This document shows, piece after piece, positions 1-12,000 of a stretch of DNA of 64,000 bases; within the stretch, counting starts at the first letter, position 1, and each line of letters begins with the position of its first letter. The notes under the pieces are model-generated. The model had not been told where the DNA came from. It worked only from the letters and a program-made list of their open reading frames with translations, and did no database searches. The stretch is from Saccopteryx bilineata (lineage: Eukaryota > Chordata > Mammalia > Chiroptera > Emballonuridae), in the NCBI RefSeq assembly GCF_036850765.1, contig NC_089490.1, positions 98,754,074 through 98,818,073 of the forward strand, written 5' to 3'. Made by a program: the position numbers and the translations under genes.

Positions 1-64
1 GAGTCTGTCTGACTGTCTCTCCTCGTTTCCAGCTTCAGAAAAATACAAACAAACAAAAAAAAAA
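1..64 (+). repeat. tRNA-derived SINE, 3' end
   Basis: GAGTCTGTCTGACTGTCTCT followed by an A-rich tail is the 3' end of the same long SINE family as 863-1253 and 37303-37712. The head lies left of the window. Confidence 0.8.
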
Positions 65-459
65 GAATGTTAATTTTTTTAGTTGTTCTCAGTGCTACCT
101 TTTCACATTCAAAGTGGGCGATTCTGTCGATAATGCTTATAAATTATAGTGAGGATATTTCATGAACCTTCATGATCAACAGAACAAAAAGTCAAAGGAA
201 TTAGAGATAATGGCTGAAAAAAACAAGGCTAATTTGATAGAAACATAATAATATAGAGTTTAACATGCGACTTTAAAAAAGAAAGAGAAAGGACATAGAA
301 AATGGACCTATAGTGTATTATAATTAAGACTAATTTAATATATATAATCAGTTGAAACTCAACACCATTTAAAGCAGTTATTAAATTTTTAAAAATATGC
401 AAGCTAAAAAATAAAGTTCAGTATATCACCCAGACTAAAATTTGTAAGGACCACGTTCT
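65..459. other. AT-rich intronic sequence
   Basis: No exon, RNA gene or clear repeat was recognised in this stretch. Confidence 0.5.
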
Positions 460-745
460 ATCTTTTTTTAAAATTTTATTTAGACAATTAATTTTAATGG
501 GGTGACATTGATCATTTAGAGTATATAGATTCAGAGAAAACATATCCAGATCATTTTGACATTTGATTATGTCGTATACCCATCACCCAAAGTGAAATTG
601 TCCTCCATCACCTTTATTTGGTTTTCTTTATGTCCCTCCCCTCCCCCACCCCCTCCCTTTCTTCTCTTCCCCTCCCTTTCCCTCCCCCGGTAACCACTGC
701 ACTCTTATCCATGTCCATGAGTCTTAATTTTATAGGACCACATTC
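460..745 (-). repeat. L1 3' UTR fragment
   Basis: An AATGGGGTGACATTGATCAT block, the CACCCAAAGT motif, and a long CCCTCCCC pyrimidine tract match the antisense L1 3' UTRs at 59020 and 60786, at clearly greater divergence. It is an older copy of the same lineage. Confidence 0.75.
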
Positions 746-862
746 TCTTAAAGTACAATAAAACTAAGTTTAGAACAAAATAAATTATTAGCATATACAA
801 TTATTGACTGAAAAAAGGAATCTAACTAAAGGTATGGAGCCTTTTAAAAATAACGATAATGA

Positions 863-1253
863 GCCCTGGCTGGTTGGCTTGGAGAGCGTCAGAGCATCAG
901 CCCAGCATGTGGAAGTCATGGGTTTGATTCTCAGCTTAAGCACACAGGAGAAGTGCCCAGCTGCTTCTTCCCTCTTCCCCTTCTACTTTCTCTCTGTCTC
1001 TCTCTTCCCCTCCTGTAGCCAAGGCTCCATTGGAGCAAAGCTGACCCAGGCACTTAGGATGGCTGCATGGCTGCCCCAGGCACTAGAATGGCTCCTGTTG
1101 CAATGGAACAATGCCCCAGATGGGCAGAGCATCGCCCCTTAGTTGGCTGCTGATTGGATCCTGGTCGGGCACATGTGGGAGTCTGTCTGCCTCCTCGCTT
1201 CTCACTTCAGAAAAATACAAAATAAATAAATAAATAAAAATAACAATAATGAG
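863..1253 (+). repeat. tRNA-derived SINE, full length
   Basis: The head GCCCTGGCTGGTTGGCTTGG, a C/T-rich middle, a GGAGCAAAG block and an A-rich tail are all present. Flanking copies AAAAATAACGATAATGAG (about 846-863) and AAAAATAACAATAATGAG (about 1236-1253) form a target-site duplication with one difference. Confidence 0.85.
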
Positions 1254-2647
1254 AATGTAAGCAATATCAAATATCCTCAAAGCAACAGTTGAGAGAAAAT
1301 TTTTAGCTTTAGAAACTTTTATTACTAAACAGGAAAAATAAAATTACATGAACTTTAATTTACAAAGTTAGAAAAATAAAATAAATCTAAGAAAGAAAAA
1401 GGAAATTAAAAATAGAAATTAATCAATTATAAGTTGGTTTTTTAAATTTAATTTTATTTTTTATTTTTATTTATTTATTTATTTTATTTATTTATTTATT
1501 TATTTGCATTCTTCTGAAGCTGGAAATGGGGAGAGACAGTCAGACAGACTCCCGCATGCACCCGACCAGGATCCACCGGGCACACCCACCAGAGGCGACG
1601 CTCTGTCCACCAGGGGGCGACGCCCTGCCCCTCTGGGGCATCGCTCTGTCACGACCAGAGCCACTCTAGCGCCTGGGGCAGAGGCCAAGGAGCCATCCCC
1701 AGCACCTGGGCCATCTTTTGCTGCAATGGAGCCTTGGCTGCGGGAGGGGAAGAGAGAGACAGAGAGGAAGGAGGGGGTGGAGGTGGAGAAGCAAATGGGC
1801 GCTTCCCCCATGTGCCCTGACCGGGAATTGAACCCAGGTCCCCTGTACGCCAGGCCTACGCTCCACCGCTGAGCCAACCGGCCAGGGCCATAAGTTGGTT
1901 TTTAAACTAGTTCAATAGAAAAGAGCTAGAGCTGATTTTCTGAAGATATAAATAAATTAGGTAAATTTGTTGCTGGTATAATAAGAAAAAAACAAAATAC
2001 AACTAATTCAAGAGAAAATAATTATACATTTGAAGAGGTTAAACAAACATTAGATAACAGTATATACAATTTAATATGAATAAATTAAAAAGTCTAATTG
2101 AAAGGGGTGATAATCTGGAAATATTTTACTTAGAAGAATTGATTAAAGCTCTATAAAATTGGATAGCTCAGATTTTTTAAGGCTAGTTTTTACATATTTG
2201 AAAGAAACTAATAATTTTTGTTTTATGTAAAGTTACTTCGGAACATTGGTATAAAGTCTCCTAAATTTATCACAGCAGGCTCTGGTAATAGCTTTATAAC
2301 AAGATAATAAATAATAGAAAATTATGAATTGTTCTTACTAGCAGTATATAGAAGCAAAAATCCAAAATAAGATACTAGCTTCTAAATTCAGCAGTGAAAA
2401 TAGAAATTATATTCTCAATATAAATAAATGACTAGGAAATCTACAAATATAATTATCACTGATAGTTGAATCTTTAATAGATGCTAAAATATCATGTAAA
2501 ATTCAGCAATCATTCCTGGTAAATTAGGATTAGAAGAATATTTTCTGTTAAAATAAGCTCTACAATAAGGAAACCTATTATTTCTTCTACCACTTAACAT
2601 TGTTTTGAAAGTTCTTGCCAATGCATTAAAATAATAAATAGAAATTA
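1254..2647 (+). repeat. Old L1 ORF2 remnant, upstream part
   Basis: Despite heavy decay, the order of L1 ORF2 motifs is traceable: the linker before the reverse transcriptase, then relics of the AATAGATGCT and AACATTGTTTTGAAAGTTCT type inside the reverse transcriptase. No open frame remains. A SINE (1447-1889) and the element at 2648-5138 interrupt it; it resumes at about 5139. Confidence 0.55.
1447..1889 (-). repeat. tRNA-derived SINE, full length, antisense
   Basis: Poly-T/ATTT tail, the body with CCACCAGGGGGCGACG, and the complement of the head (GCCAACCGGCCAGGGC) at its right end. ATAAGTTGGTTTTTTAAA (1429-1446) and ATAAGTTGGTTTTTAAA (1890-1906) form the target-site duplication. Confidence 0.87.
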
Positions 2648-5138
2648 CGAGCTTCCAGTCAAGATGGGCAAGGTAGGTAAATGTGGAACACTCATCTCCC
2701 ACAACCACAGCAAAATTACAACTAAACTGCAGAACAACCACCATTCAGAACCACCTGAAATCTAGCTGAATGTACGTCCTACAACTAAGGATTTAAAGAA
2801 ATCATTGGTAGTAGGGGCAGAGACTCAGAATGGACTTGTCTCACACCTACGTGTGGCAGATGAAAATTGGAAGGAACATCTTGGCTTCGGAAGTTCCCCT
2901 AAAGAATGGGGGTAATGGGGGTCCCAGCCCCACACCTGGCCCCCCCAGTTCAGGGTTCCAGAGCCAGGAAGACAAGTCCCCATCACTTCTAGCTGTAAAA
3001 GCCAGTAGGGGATATGGCTGGGTGAGACAGAGTGCTGCTGGAGTTCCAGGCAGTTCCTCTTAAAGGGCCTGTGCGCTGACTAACTTGGACTTACTCCCTC
3101 TTGCTCCAGCACTGGGTCAGCACCTCAAAAGGCATTGAATTATCTGACAAGAGCTAGAGGGGCAGCTTTCTGACAAACAAAATTGCTGGCAGAGGTCATT
3201 GTTCTTTTTCTGAGCCCTCCCAGCACACCAAACTTGCAGGCCACTCAAAGTGTTTCCAGTGGTTTTTCCATATGAATAGCCTGTCTTGGCTCATACTTTA
3301 GACTTTCCTAAAATCTCTCAAACAAGCAGCAACTTACCTCAGCATCCCGTACTTTTGCTAAGTGGCCCAGCACTAGCAGCAGTTGGCCTTGGTTCGCAGC
3401 TTGGCCTTGCCCAAGCCCAGTAAAATTAGCAGCCATCTGCAGATCTCTTTGTAGCTCATGCCCAGAGGCTCCAGGCAGAACACAGGCAGCAACTGACCTT
3501 GGCCTGCACCTTCTGACAAGCACCAGAGCTAGGATAGCTTCAGATAATGTTGAAGCACTACTTAACCACCTCCACAAGCGACATACTCAGCATGCACCAG
3601 ACCCCACTGAAGTAAGTCCAGCTTCATGAGGGACGGGCACCCTGCACAGCTGATCCTCCACTGTGGTTTGTGGGGACCCTACAGAAAACCTACTACGTGA
3701 GGCCACTTTACCAAACTTGAGAGACATAGCAGCTTTACCTAATACATAGAAATAAACACTGGGAGGCTGCCAAAACAAGGAGACAAAGAACCATTTTCCA
3801 AATGAAAGAACAGAAAAATACTCCAGAAAAAGAACTAAACAAAATGGAGACAATCTACTACATGCAGAGTTCAAAACACTGGTTATAAGAATGCTCAATG
3901 AATGTAGTGAGAACTTCAATAGCATAAAAAAGGACATGGAAACCATAAAATAGAACCAGTGAGAAATGAAGTATACACTAACTGAAATGGAGAATAATTT
4001 ATAGGAAATCGACAGTAGAGTAGATAAAGCTAAGAATTAAATCAGCAATTTAGAATATAATGAAGCATAAAATACCCAATTAGAACAACAAAAAGAATAA
4101 AGAATCCAAAAAATGAGGATAGTGTAAGGAGCCTCTGGGACAACTTTAAGCATAATAACATTTGCATCATGGAGGTGCTGAAAGGAAAAAAGAGTGAGCA
4201 AGAAATTGAAAACCTGTTTGAAAAAATAATGACAGAAAACCTTCCTAACCTGATGAAAGAATTAGATATACAAGTCCAGGAAGTGTAGAGTCCCAAACAA
4301 CATGAACCCAAGGAGAACCACACCAAGACACATAATTAAAATATAAAAGCCCTGGCCAGTTGGTTTAGTGGTAGAGCATTGGCCAGGCATGTGGATGTCC
4401 CAGGTTTGATTCCTGGTCTGGGCACACAGGAGAAGCGACCATCTGCTTCTACACCCCTCTCCCTTCTCTTTCTCTCTCTCTCTCCCTCCTGCAGCCATGG
4501 GAGCAAGTTGGTTGGAGCAAGTTGGCCCTGGGCACTGAAGATGGCTCCATGGCCTCACCTCAGGTACTAAAATAGCTTGGATGCCAAGCAACAGAACAAT
4601 GGCCACAAATGGGCAGAGCATTACCCCATAGGGGGCTTGCTGGGTGGATTCTGTTTAGGGCACATGTGGGAGTCTGTCTCTCTACCTCCCTGCTTCTCAC
4701 TTAAGAAAATAAAAATTAAAATGCAAAAGGTTAAAGACAAAGAGAGAATCTTAAAAATCACCAAGAAAAGCAGTTAGTTACCTAGAAGGGAGCTCCCATC
4801 AGACTATCAGTTTATTTTTTAACAGAAATTTTGCAGGACAAAAAGTATTGGCAAGAAATATTCAAAGTGATGAAAAGTAAGGACCTATAGCCAAGATTAT
4901 TCTACCCAGCAAAGCAATCATTTAGAATTGAAAGACAGATAAAGAGCTTCTCAGACAAGAAAAAGCTAAAGGAGTTTATCACCACCAAACCAGTATTACA
5001 TAAAATGTTAATGTTATAGGGTCTTCCTTGAAAAATAAGAATAAGATAAAAAATATGAACACTAAAATGGTGATGAATTACATACCTGAAAACAATTAAA
5101 TCTAAAAAACAAAATAAATGAACTAGCAGAAAAAAAAG
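2648..5138 (+). mobile_element. ORF1-only L1-type element (HAL1-like)
   Basis: It begins with an L1-type 5' UTR (AAGATGGGCAAGGTAGGTAA, ACAACCACAGCAAAATTACA) and continues with a CCAC/GGGG-rich leader to about 3760. A decayed ORF1 follows, with coiled-coil-type charged repeats and late blocks around 4240-5010. It ends at an A run without any ORF2. AAATAGAAATTA (2636-2647) and AAATAAAAATTA (5139-5150) may be its target-site duplication, so the element may have inserted in this form, as HAL1 elements do. A SINE (4349-4713) interrupts ORF1. Secondary deletion of ORF2 is the alternative. Confidence 0.6.
4349..4713 (+). repeat. tRNA-derived SINE within the ORF1 relic
   Basis: Head GCCCTGGCCAGTTGGTTTAG, C/T-rich middle and A-rich tail. 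The flanks AATTAAAATATAAAA (4334-4348) and AATTAAAATGCAAAA (4714-4728) duplicate the target in the ORF1 sequence. Confidence 0.83.
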
Positions 5139-5840
5139 AAATAAAAATTATGATTAAAATTTGATTATCATATAATAGGGTCTCAAAAATGTTTGTCAAA
5201 TGAATTTCACAATAAAGTACTCTGAAAATAAAGATAAAATGATTGGTATTTTTAAATAATTATTTTTTAGCTTAATAATTTAATTAACTGAAAACTATCA
5301 GAACTAATAGTAGGATTCCACAGAATGTCTAGATGCAAAATTGCAATAGAAACAGTACAATAAAAAAATTATTCCATTTCTATGAAGTACAAGATTAAAT
5401 TTATTAGGAGTTGTGAGAGAACTTAGGTTCATATAAAGAAGACCAAACATCCTTACTAAGAAATAGCAAAAACGACTTGAATAAATAGAGAGACATGGCA
5501 TATTACTCAGGGGGGTGATGGAATATTGTCAAGATTTGTTACCTTCAAATTAATTTATAAGTTCAATGCAATTCCAATCAGATTAGGTTATATGGAATGG
5601 GTTAGGATAATAAAATATTTGAAAAATTAGAAAGAGTAAAAGAAATTTGTATTATCAGATAAAATATAAAATGTTTTTGAAATAATAAGCAGACAGCTGT
5701 TGGGACTCAATGCTTTTAGTCAGAAACATGTACTAATATAAATAATAAAATAAGAAATAAACTGAAATTAAAGTTCAATAATCTTGACCACATAAAAATT
5801 AAAAAAAATACTATTTCTTTTACAACACAACATAAATAAA
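5139..5840 (+). repeat. Old L1 ORF2 remnant, downstream part
   Basis: L1 ORF2 landmarks resume just beyond the point reached at 2647: AACTATCAGAACTAATAGTA, ATAAGTTCAATGCAATTCCA, and a CTTGACCACATAAAAATTAA block near 5785. It is highly decayed with no open frame. It reads as the second half of the copy interrupted by 2648-5138. Confidence 0.55.
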
Positions 5841-7114
5841 AAGTAGTCAGAACTAGGAGGAAGCATCCTATGAAGAGGTTGAACTGTGAAGGACTCTAAT
5901 TTATTCAGTAGATCAAAGTTCTGCTGAGTATGGAGGAGAATGTTGAGAGGATTGGGAAGATGGTTTCTCAGGTATGCATTCATGATCTCCTCTCATTTCC
6001 GTCTTTTTCTGGAATACAGTAACCAAGTCAAGCATTCTGGTGGCGTAAGATAGGGAGGAAGTGAGGAAGAGACCAAACTAATTGGAAAAGAGCAGACAAC
6101 CAGTCTCAGGTTGCCTGTTGCAGTGGATGGATCTCCAAATCCTTAATAGTCACTGGTCCAACCTTCCTAGTTTAGGAAGACAAAACATTTGCCAAAATGA
6201 ATACTGACTAACTGAGAGATTCCTGGAATTGCTGCCGCTGGGCTGTAGTTCCAGCCAACCACAGGATGCTCATCATCATCATCAAAATTGAAGCAGGAGG
6301 CCAACCACCAGTGGGGCCAAGATGAATTTGTAACTGTAACTCCTGGAAGTAGCTATCCAGACTCATCCACTCATTCCATTAGCCTTGCATTGATGGGACC
6401 TTACATTTTATTCAATTTGGCTTTGGATCCTGTTTATCATGTTATAACAGGGTAATGCTGTACTTACCAAAGGAAATACAAATTTTGGGAAATACATAAA
6501 TTTCAAGAAAATAAGTAATAAGTTTCAAAAGAAGATGGGATGAAAGACTTTATAATATTTGGAAAGTGGGCCAGATTGTCACAAGAGGTTCATGACAGAT
6601 TAAAAAACAAGGTTGAGAACCCCTACAGGTGATTGGGGAAGGCAGAAAGTTTAGTAGTCATCTAAAATGCGGAGCCTTTGTAGGTACCCAGAAGGTGATA
6701 GTGGCTGGAAACTTGAACATGATAGAACCAAATAGACTAAAATCTGTTGGAAGTAAGGTAGCTTGTTTATAGTCACTCTTATGTAGTTTTAGTTTTATGG
6801 TGATGTTTTCAGATTTTATTTTTGGTCCAATTCTATTTTTTTCTTTTTTTTTTTCAATTCTATTTTTTTCTACATCGCACATCAACTCTAATCAAATTTT
6901 ATGGAACAGTTTACATTTTGCTCTTTTGAGAGGCCAACTATTCCTTGATGACCAGGAATATTATCACAGTCTAATTTATGCATGGAACACAAACAATTTT
7001 AGATATTCTTCTTGCATAATTTTACTGACAACATTCATTAAAGATTTATTACTTTGAGGTAGTTTTGCAAATTCTTGCAGATTCTTTTAACTGACTTTGT
7101 CTTTTTTGCATTAG
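5841..7114. other. Intronic sequence
   Basis: No exon was seen. GGTTGAGAACCCCTACAGG at about 6612-6630 resembles the right end of an old hAT/MER5-type element, but I could not place its left end. The rest is unassigned. Confidence 0.4.
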
Positions 7115-7226
7115 GAGAAATGAGTCCCTACTTGGAGTAAAAAAAAATAAATATAAGGACAATATATTGGATACAAAGGAATCTAAACCTGTGAAGTTCA
7201 AAGCTGCAGTAATGGAGATGGGAAAA
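7115..7226 (+). CDS. CFAP54: CFAP54 exon 1 of window
   Basis: Acceptor TTGCATTAG and donor GTAAGT bound a 112-nt block. The first base completes a codon from an exon outside the window; 37 whole codons follow, ending in phase 0. It encodes a lysine-rich, probably flexible stretch (VKKNKYKDNI, then ESKPVKFKAAVMEMGK). The frame joins cleanly to the next exon. The other two frames hit stops at once. This weakly conserved linker is among the less certain exons. Confidence 0.72.
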
Positions 7227-7575
7227 GTAAGTTTCATATAAGTTATGAATTTTAAGTTAATGGAATGAAGAGTTTCATGTATCTATAGATGATTACATTA
7301 TGATTTATTATAACATTAAACAGAAGGAAATGCTAACAAGCATAATTTTATAATTATACAATACATTATAGTAATTCTTAAGTACTTAAGTATGGATGTT
7401 TTTATAATGATATTTTTTGTCTACAGGGGTACTTTGTTACTTTTAATAATAATTTTAATTGAGAGGTGTAAAGAAATCATTATTTTAATGTCAAGAGATA
7501 AGCATGAGTAAGTTATAGTATTGTATTCAAAATTTAACTTTAGTTTGTAACATTTTTGTTTTCTCCTGTATTAAG

Positions 7576-7664
7576 GCTACAGATATACCGAGGAAAAAAA
7601 AGGGAACTCTAAGAGAATTTTTGTCCAGAAATCTATCTATTTCTGAAATGACAGAACATGAAAG
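7576..7664 (+). CDS. CFAP54: CFAP54 exon 2 of window
   Basis: The acceptor CTGTATTAAG is followed by 29 codons plus two bases, and the donor is GTATTA. It encodes a basic patch (IPRKKKGTLREF) and an acidic helix start (SEMTEHE). It ends in phase 2 with AG, and the next exon supplies A to make Arg. The preceding exon ended in phase 0, which matches this start. Confidence 0.78.
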
Positions 7665-7675
7665 GTATTAATTGA

Positions 7676-7850
7676 TTATTTAATTAGTTCAGTAAACATG
7701 TACTTGAGGGTTACTATGTGTTGTGCATTAATTTGGGCTTTAGGAATATACCGGTTAACTAGACAGATAAGATCACTGCCCTCAAGGAGCTTAATACTAA
7801 TGAAAGTAGTGCACTAAACAAGTAAACATACATATAAACAATACAATTTA
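7676..7850. repeat. Old mammalian interspersed repeat
   Basis: A decayed text of the type found in many mammalian introns (TTACTATGTGTTGTGCATTA, then CACTGCCCTCAAGGAGCTTA). The family name is not certain. Confidence 0.45.
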
Positions 7851-7902
7851 CAATTGTCATAAATTTTGTAATAATAAACTAACAGGTTGATATGCTATAA
7901 AA

Positions 7903-8184
7903 CAGCGGTTTTCAACCAGTATGTCACGGCACACTGGTGTGCTGCAAGAGATTTTAAAACATGTGAGGGCATGGTTTTTAATTACAGGCATGGACCTTTT
8001 TTCCCATAGATTGTCAAACAAAAAAATGACAATGGCCAGCACTTCTATAGTCATATAATGTGAATGAATAAAATTTATATCTATTTTTTTGTCATATCGG
8101 CAAAAAATATATTTTTTTGTTGTGCTGCAGAATTTTAGTCATTAGTTTATGTGTGCCATGAGATGAAATGGTTGAAAATAGCTG
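7903..8184. mobile_element. Nonautonomous hAT element (MITE)
   Basis: The ends are inverted: CAGCGGTTTTCAACC at the left and GGTTGAAAATAGCTG at the right. The 8-bp flanks CTATAAAA (7895-7902) and CTATAGAG (8185-8192) fit an hAT target duplication with two changes. No transposase is encoded. Confidence 0.8.
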
Positions 8185-8192
8185 CTATAGAG

Positions 8193-8814
8193 TAAGTGGC
8201 CTGGGGTGGAGGTGAAGGCAGTAGTAGTTTAGATAGGAGAGTGGTCAGGAGACTGAATTGATAAATTTTTATTATTGGTGGACCTAATGTTCTTGTTGAT
8301 AAAAGTTAAAGCATAAAACTTACCATGGTAAAGTGTTTAGCTTCTATTTTTATGAAGATGCTTTTATAATTCTTATACATTCTTTGTATATCTTCGTAAT
8401 GTAATGTCTTTCTTTGCCTGTTTATTGATTTTGATCTTAATAAGCAACTATAGATTTTAATAGAACCATTCTCACTTTCTGTTTGTTTGCATTTGCCAAC
8501 TCTTTGTTTTATTTTTCCTTTACTTTTTAATTTAAATTGTGACATATTTTAGATGGGTATGGCCAATAATATAACTAATGAACATGTACTCAATAGGCAG
8601 CTTACCACATCAGATATTTCAAACAGTTTAAATTCTCATGCATCCCTCTTGGAATGCAATTTCCATCCCTCTGTATCCCAGAAGTACTTTATCATGTTTG
8701 TGAGTGACTTTATACTTCAAATATATATGTGTAAAGCCCTAAATAATGCACATTATTTTTTTTACAGTTTGCTTCGCCATTTTTTTCTCAATATTGTATT
8801 TGTGAGATTTTTAA
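8193..8814. other. Intronic sequence, unassigned
   Basis: AT-rich sequence without recognised exon or repeat. Confidence 0.4.
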
Positions 8815-10095
8815 AATTTAATTAATTGTGTTCACATAGATTTAGGGTCACCCCGAATGCATCCCCTCTCCCCCATATTCCTCTCAACATCTCCTTTGTC
8901 CCCCTCCCTACAGCGCCCTCTCCCCTTCCCTTTAGGTTTATCCCATCCTATCATCTCCTTTCCCTCTGTCCTCTTTTCCTCTGGTCCCTTTGATCCCTCC
9001 TTTGTCTCAATTCTATTCCTCAGTTCTCATTGTTCTTTGGATTCCTCAAATGAGTGAGGTCATATGATATTTTTCTTTCTCTGCCTGGCTTATTTCACTT
9101 AACATAATAGTTTCCAGGTACATCATTGTACATCAAAAGGTAAGATTTCCTTCTTTTTCATGGCCTCATAGTATTCCATAGTATATATCTACCACTGCTT
9201 TTTAATCTACTTGTCCACTGTTGGACACTTGAGCTGTTTCCAGATCTTTGCTATTGTGAACAATGCTGCCATAAACATGGGGGTGCATTTCTTTTTTTGA
9301 ATCAGTGCTATGGTGTTCTTGGGATATATTCCTAAAAGTGGGATGGCTGGGTCAAAAGGCGGATTCATTTTTAATTTTTTGAGGAATCTCTACCAGGGGT
9401 CCCCAAACTTTTTACACAGGGGGCCAGTTCACTGTCCCTCAGACTGCTGGAGGGCCGCCACATACAGTGCTCCTCTTACTGACCACCAATGAAAGAGGTG
9501 CCCCTTCTGGAAGTGTGGCAGGGGGCCAGATAAATGGCCTTAGAGGGCTGCATGCGGCCTGCGGGCCGTAGTTTGGGGACGCCTGTTCCACAGTGGCTGC
9601 ACAAGTCTGCATTCCCACCAGCAGTGCAGGAAGGTTCCCCTTTCTCCACATCCTCACCAGCACCTATTGTGTGTTGTTTTGTTAATGAGCACCATTCTGA
9701 CTGGTGTGAGGTGGTATCTCATTGTGGTTTTAATTTGCATTTCTCTAATGATTAGTGATGTTGAACATTTTTTCATATGCCTATTGGCCATCTGTATGTC
9801 CTCTTTGGAGAAGTGTCTATTCATTTCTTTTGCCCATTTTTTGATTGGATTGTTTGTCTTCCTGGTGTTGAGTTTTACAAGTTCTTTATAAATTTTGGTT
9901 ATTAACCCCTTATCAGACGTATTGTTGAATATGTTCTCCCATTGTGTGGTTTGTCTTTTTATTCTGTTCATATTGTCTTTAGCTGTACAAAAGCTTTTTA
10001 GTTTGATATAGTCCCATTTGTGCATCCTGTCTTTTATTTCACTTGCCCGTGGAGATAAATCAGCAAATATATTGCTGCGAGAGATGTTGGAGAGC
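8815..10095 (-). mobile_element. 5'-truncated L1, ORF2 C-terminus and 3' UTR
   Basis: The + strand shows a pyrimidine-rich 3' UTR complement (8815-9055), then the reverse of the ORF2 C-terminal region including the [13 protein letters not shown] zinc-knuckle zone near 9650. It matches the 3' end of the sense L1 at 40747-45779, so it is the same subfamily. It stops near TCTCTCGCAGCAATATAT (complement). A hAT element at 9394-9585 interrupts it. Confidence 0.85.
9394..9585. mobile_element. Nonautonomous hAT element inside L1
   Basis: Terminal inverted repeats CAGGGGTCCCCAAACT and AGTTTGGGGACGCCTG enclose 192 bp with GGGCCAG and GCGGGCCG blocks. It interrupts the antisense L1. The 8-bp flanks (ATCTCTAC and TTCCACAG) do not match, and a few L1 bases appear lost at the junction. 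Confidence 0.8.
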
Positions 10096-12000
10096 TAACT
10101 ACCTATGTTTCATGTCAATTATACATGTCGAGTTACTCATTTCACATCTGTGTAGTATTCCATTGTATGAATAAATAAACTTCACTCAGTCTCCTGTAAA
10201 GGAACATTTAAATTGTTTTTAATTTTTCAATATTGTAAACAGTACTCCAGAGAACAGTTTGTACATCTCTCCATATGCACATGTGAGAGTTTCTGGTATA
10301 AACACACACAAGTACAGTTCCTAAGATATAGACACCTTTGGTTTTTACTTCCATTACTGGATATTGCTAAGTTTCTCTTAAATTTTCATCAGTGGTGTTT
10401 CAATTTTCCATTATTCAACATCTTCACCAACACTTGAGATATTAAATTTTCAAATTTTTTGTAAAACTATGAATTGTGAAATTTTATTTCATTGTTATTT
10501 TAATTTTTACTTCTTTGGTTACTGATGAGATTAGGCATCTTTTTATATTTTTATTAGACCCTAGGATTTTTCTAGTCTCAGGACTGCTTGTGTACACCCT
10601 TGAACATTTAAAAATCTTTTTTTTTTTACTCATTTATTTTTACAATTTTGGATACTAATGCTTCTCCTACTTTGTGGCTCATTTATATACATTTTAAAGT
10701 TTTTTATTTTTAATTCAAAAGTTGTAATTGTTAATGGAGTCTATTGTAACAATATTTCCATTTATTGTTTTTGAAGTTCTCCTCTAACTTGAAGTAATAA
10801 AGGTAATTTCTTAGTGAATTTAAGTTTTTGGTTTTCACACTTAGAAATTTTATTGAACTATAATTTCATTTTGTGAATGGTGATAAGAAGAGAACCCCTC
10901 TCCCTTCTTTTTAGTTTCATTATTGATCCCCACTTGGCTAGTCCCATTTATTCAGCAGTCTATTCTGTGATCACTGTCACTTTTGTCAGTTAGCAAGTTT
11001 TTATACATGTAGTTTTGTATCACTTGTATGTCCCATTAGTCTATTTGTCTCTTCCTGAGTCTCTATCACCCCATCATATTTACTTTAGCTTTAAATTAAG
11101 TCTTGTCTGATGGAACAAGTCTCTCCAGCATGGTCTTCTCCCTCATTAATCTTGTCTTATTCTTCCAGAAAGTAGTTTGAAATCATTTGTCGAGTAATAT
11201 AAAAATCTTGTGATTTTGCTAGAGATAGAACTAAATATATAGATTGGTTTGGGAAGGTTATTTTAAAAATAATATTGAATCTTTCAATTAGTAGACAGAC
11301 CACTTAGGTCTTATTTAATGCCTCTCAATAAATTTTTATGATATTCTCCATAAAGGTGCTATTCGTCTTTTGTTGGTGTAAATGGTATTTTTAGGTTACA
11401 TTTTGAATGTTTCTATTCTTTTGTATAAGAATATAATTGATTTATAAACAACTTTTTTTTTTTTTTTTTTTTTTTTTACAGAGACAGAGAGAGGGATAGA
11501 TAGGGATAGACAGACAGGAACAGAGAGAGATGAGAAGCATCAATCATCAGTTTTTTGTTGCGACACCTTAGTTGTTCATTGATTGCTTTCTCATATGTGC
11601 CTTGACTGTGGGCCTTCAGCAGACCGAGTAACCCCTTGCTCGAGGCAGCGACCTTGGGTCCAAGCTGGTTAGCTTTGCTCAAGCCAGATGAGCTCGCGCT
11701 CAAGCTGGCGACCTCGGGGTCTCGAACCTGGGTGCTCCGCTTCCCAGTCTGATGCTCTATCCACTGCGCCACCACCTGGTCAGGCTAATCAACTTAATTT
11801 TTTATACAACATGATAATTTATTCATAGATATAGGTTGTCTGTGTGGACAGTCATAGTGTGAACAGATAATGCAAGTTTTGCTTATTTCTTTCTAATACT
11901 GGAGCCTCTTATTTCCTTTTCTTGTCTAGCCTATAGGTTAGGACCTCAAATTTAATATTGAATAGAGTTCATGATTGTGGATATCTTTGTTGTAATAAAC
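10096..12000 (-). repeat. Old L1 ORF2 remnant
   Basis: Decayed complement of ORF2: a TAGTATTCCATTGTATGAAT block near 10140, then reverse-transcriptase-region text near 11030-11400 and 11880-11990. A SINE (11449-11785) interrupts it. No open frame remains. Confidence 0.6.
11449..11785 (-). repeat. tRNA-derived SINE, second type, antisense
   Basis: A poly-T tail, GAGACAGAGAGAGGGATAGA, the block CACCTTAGTTGTTCATTGAT, and the complement of the head (CACCACCTGGTCAGG) are all present. It is a different family from the GCCCTGGCC type. The target-site duplication is not clear. Confidence 0.8.

Noticed and set aside
2830..3063. 77-codon open frame
   Set aside because: It lies in the L1-type 5' UTR of the element at 2648-5138.
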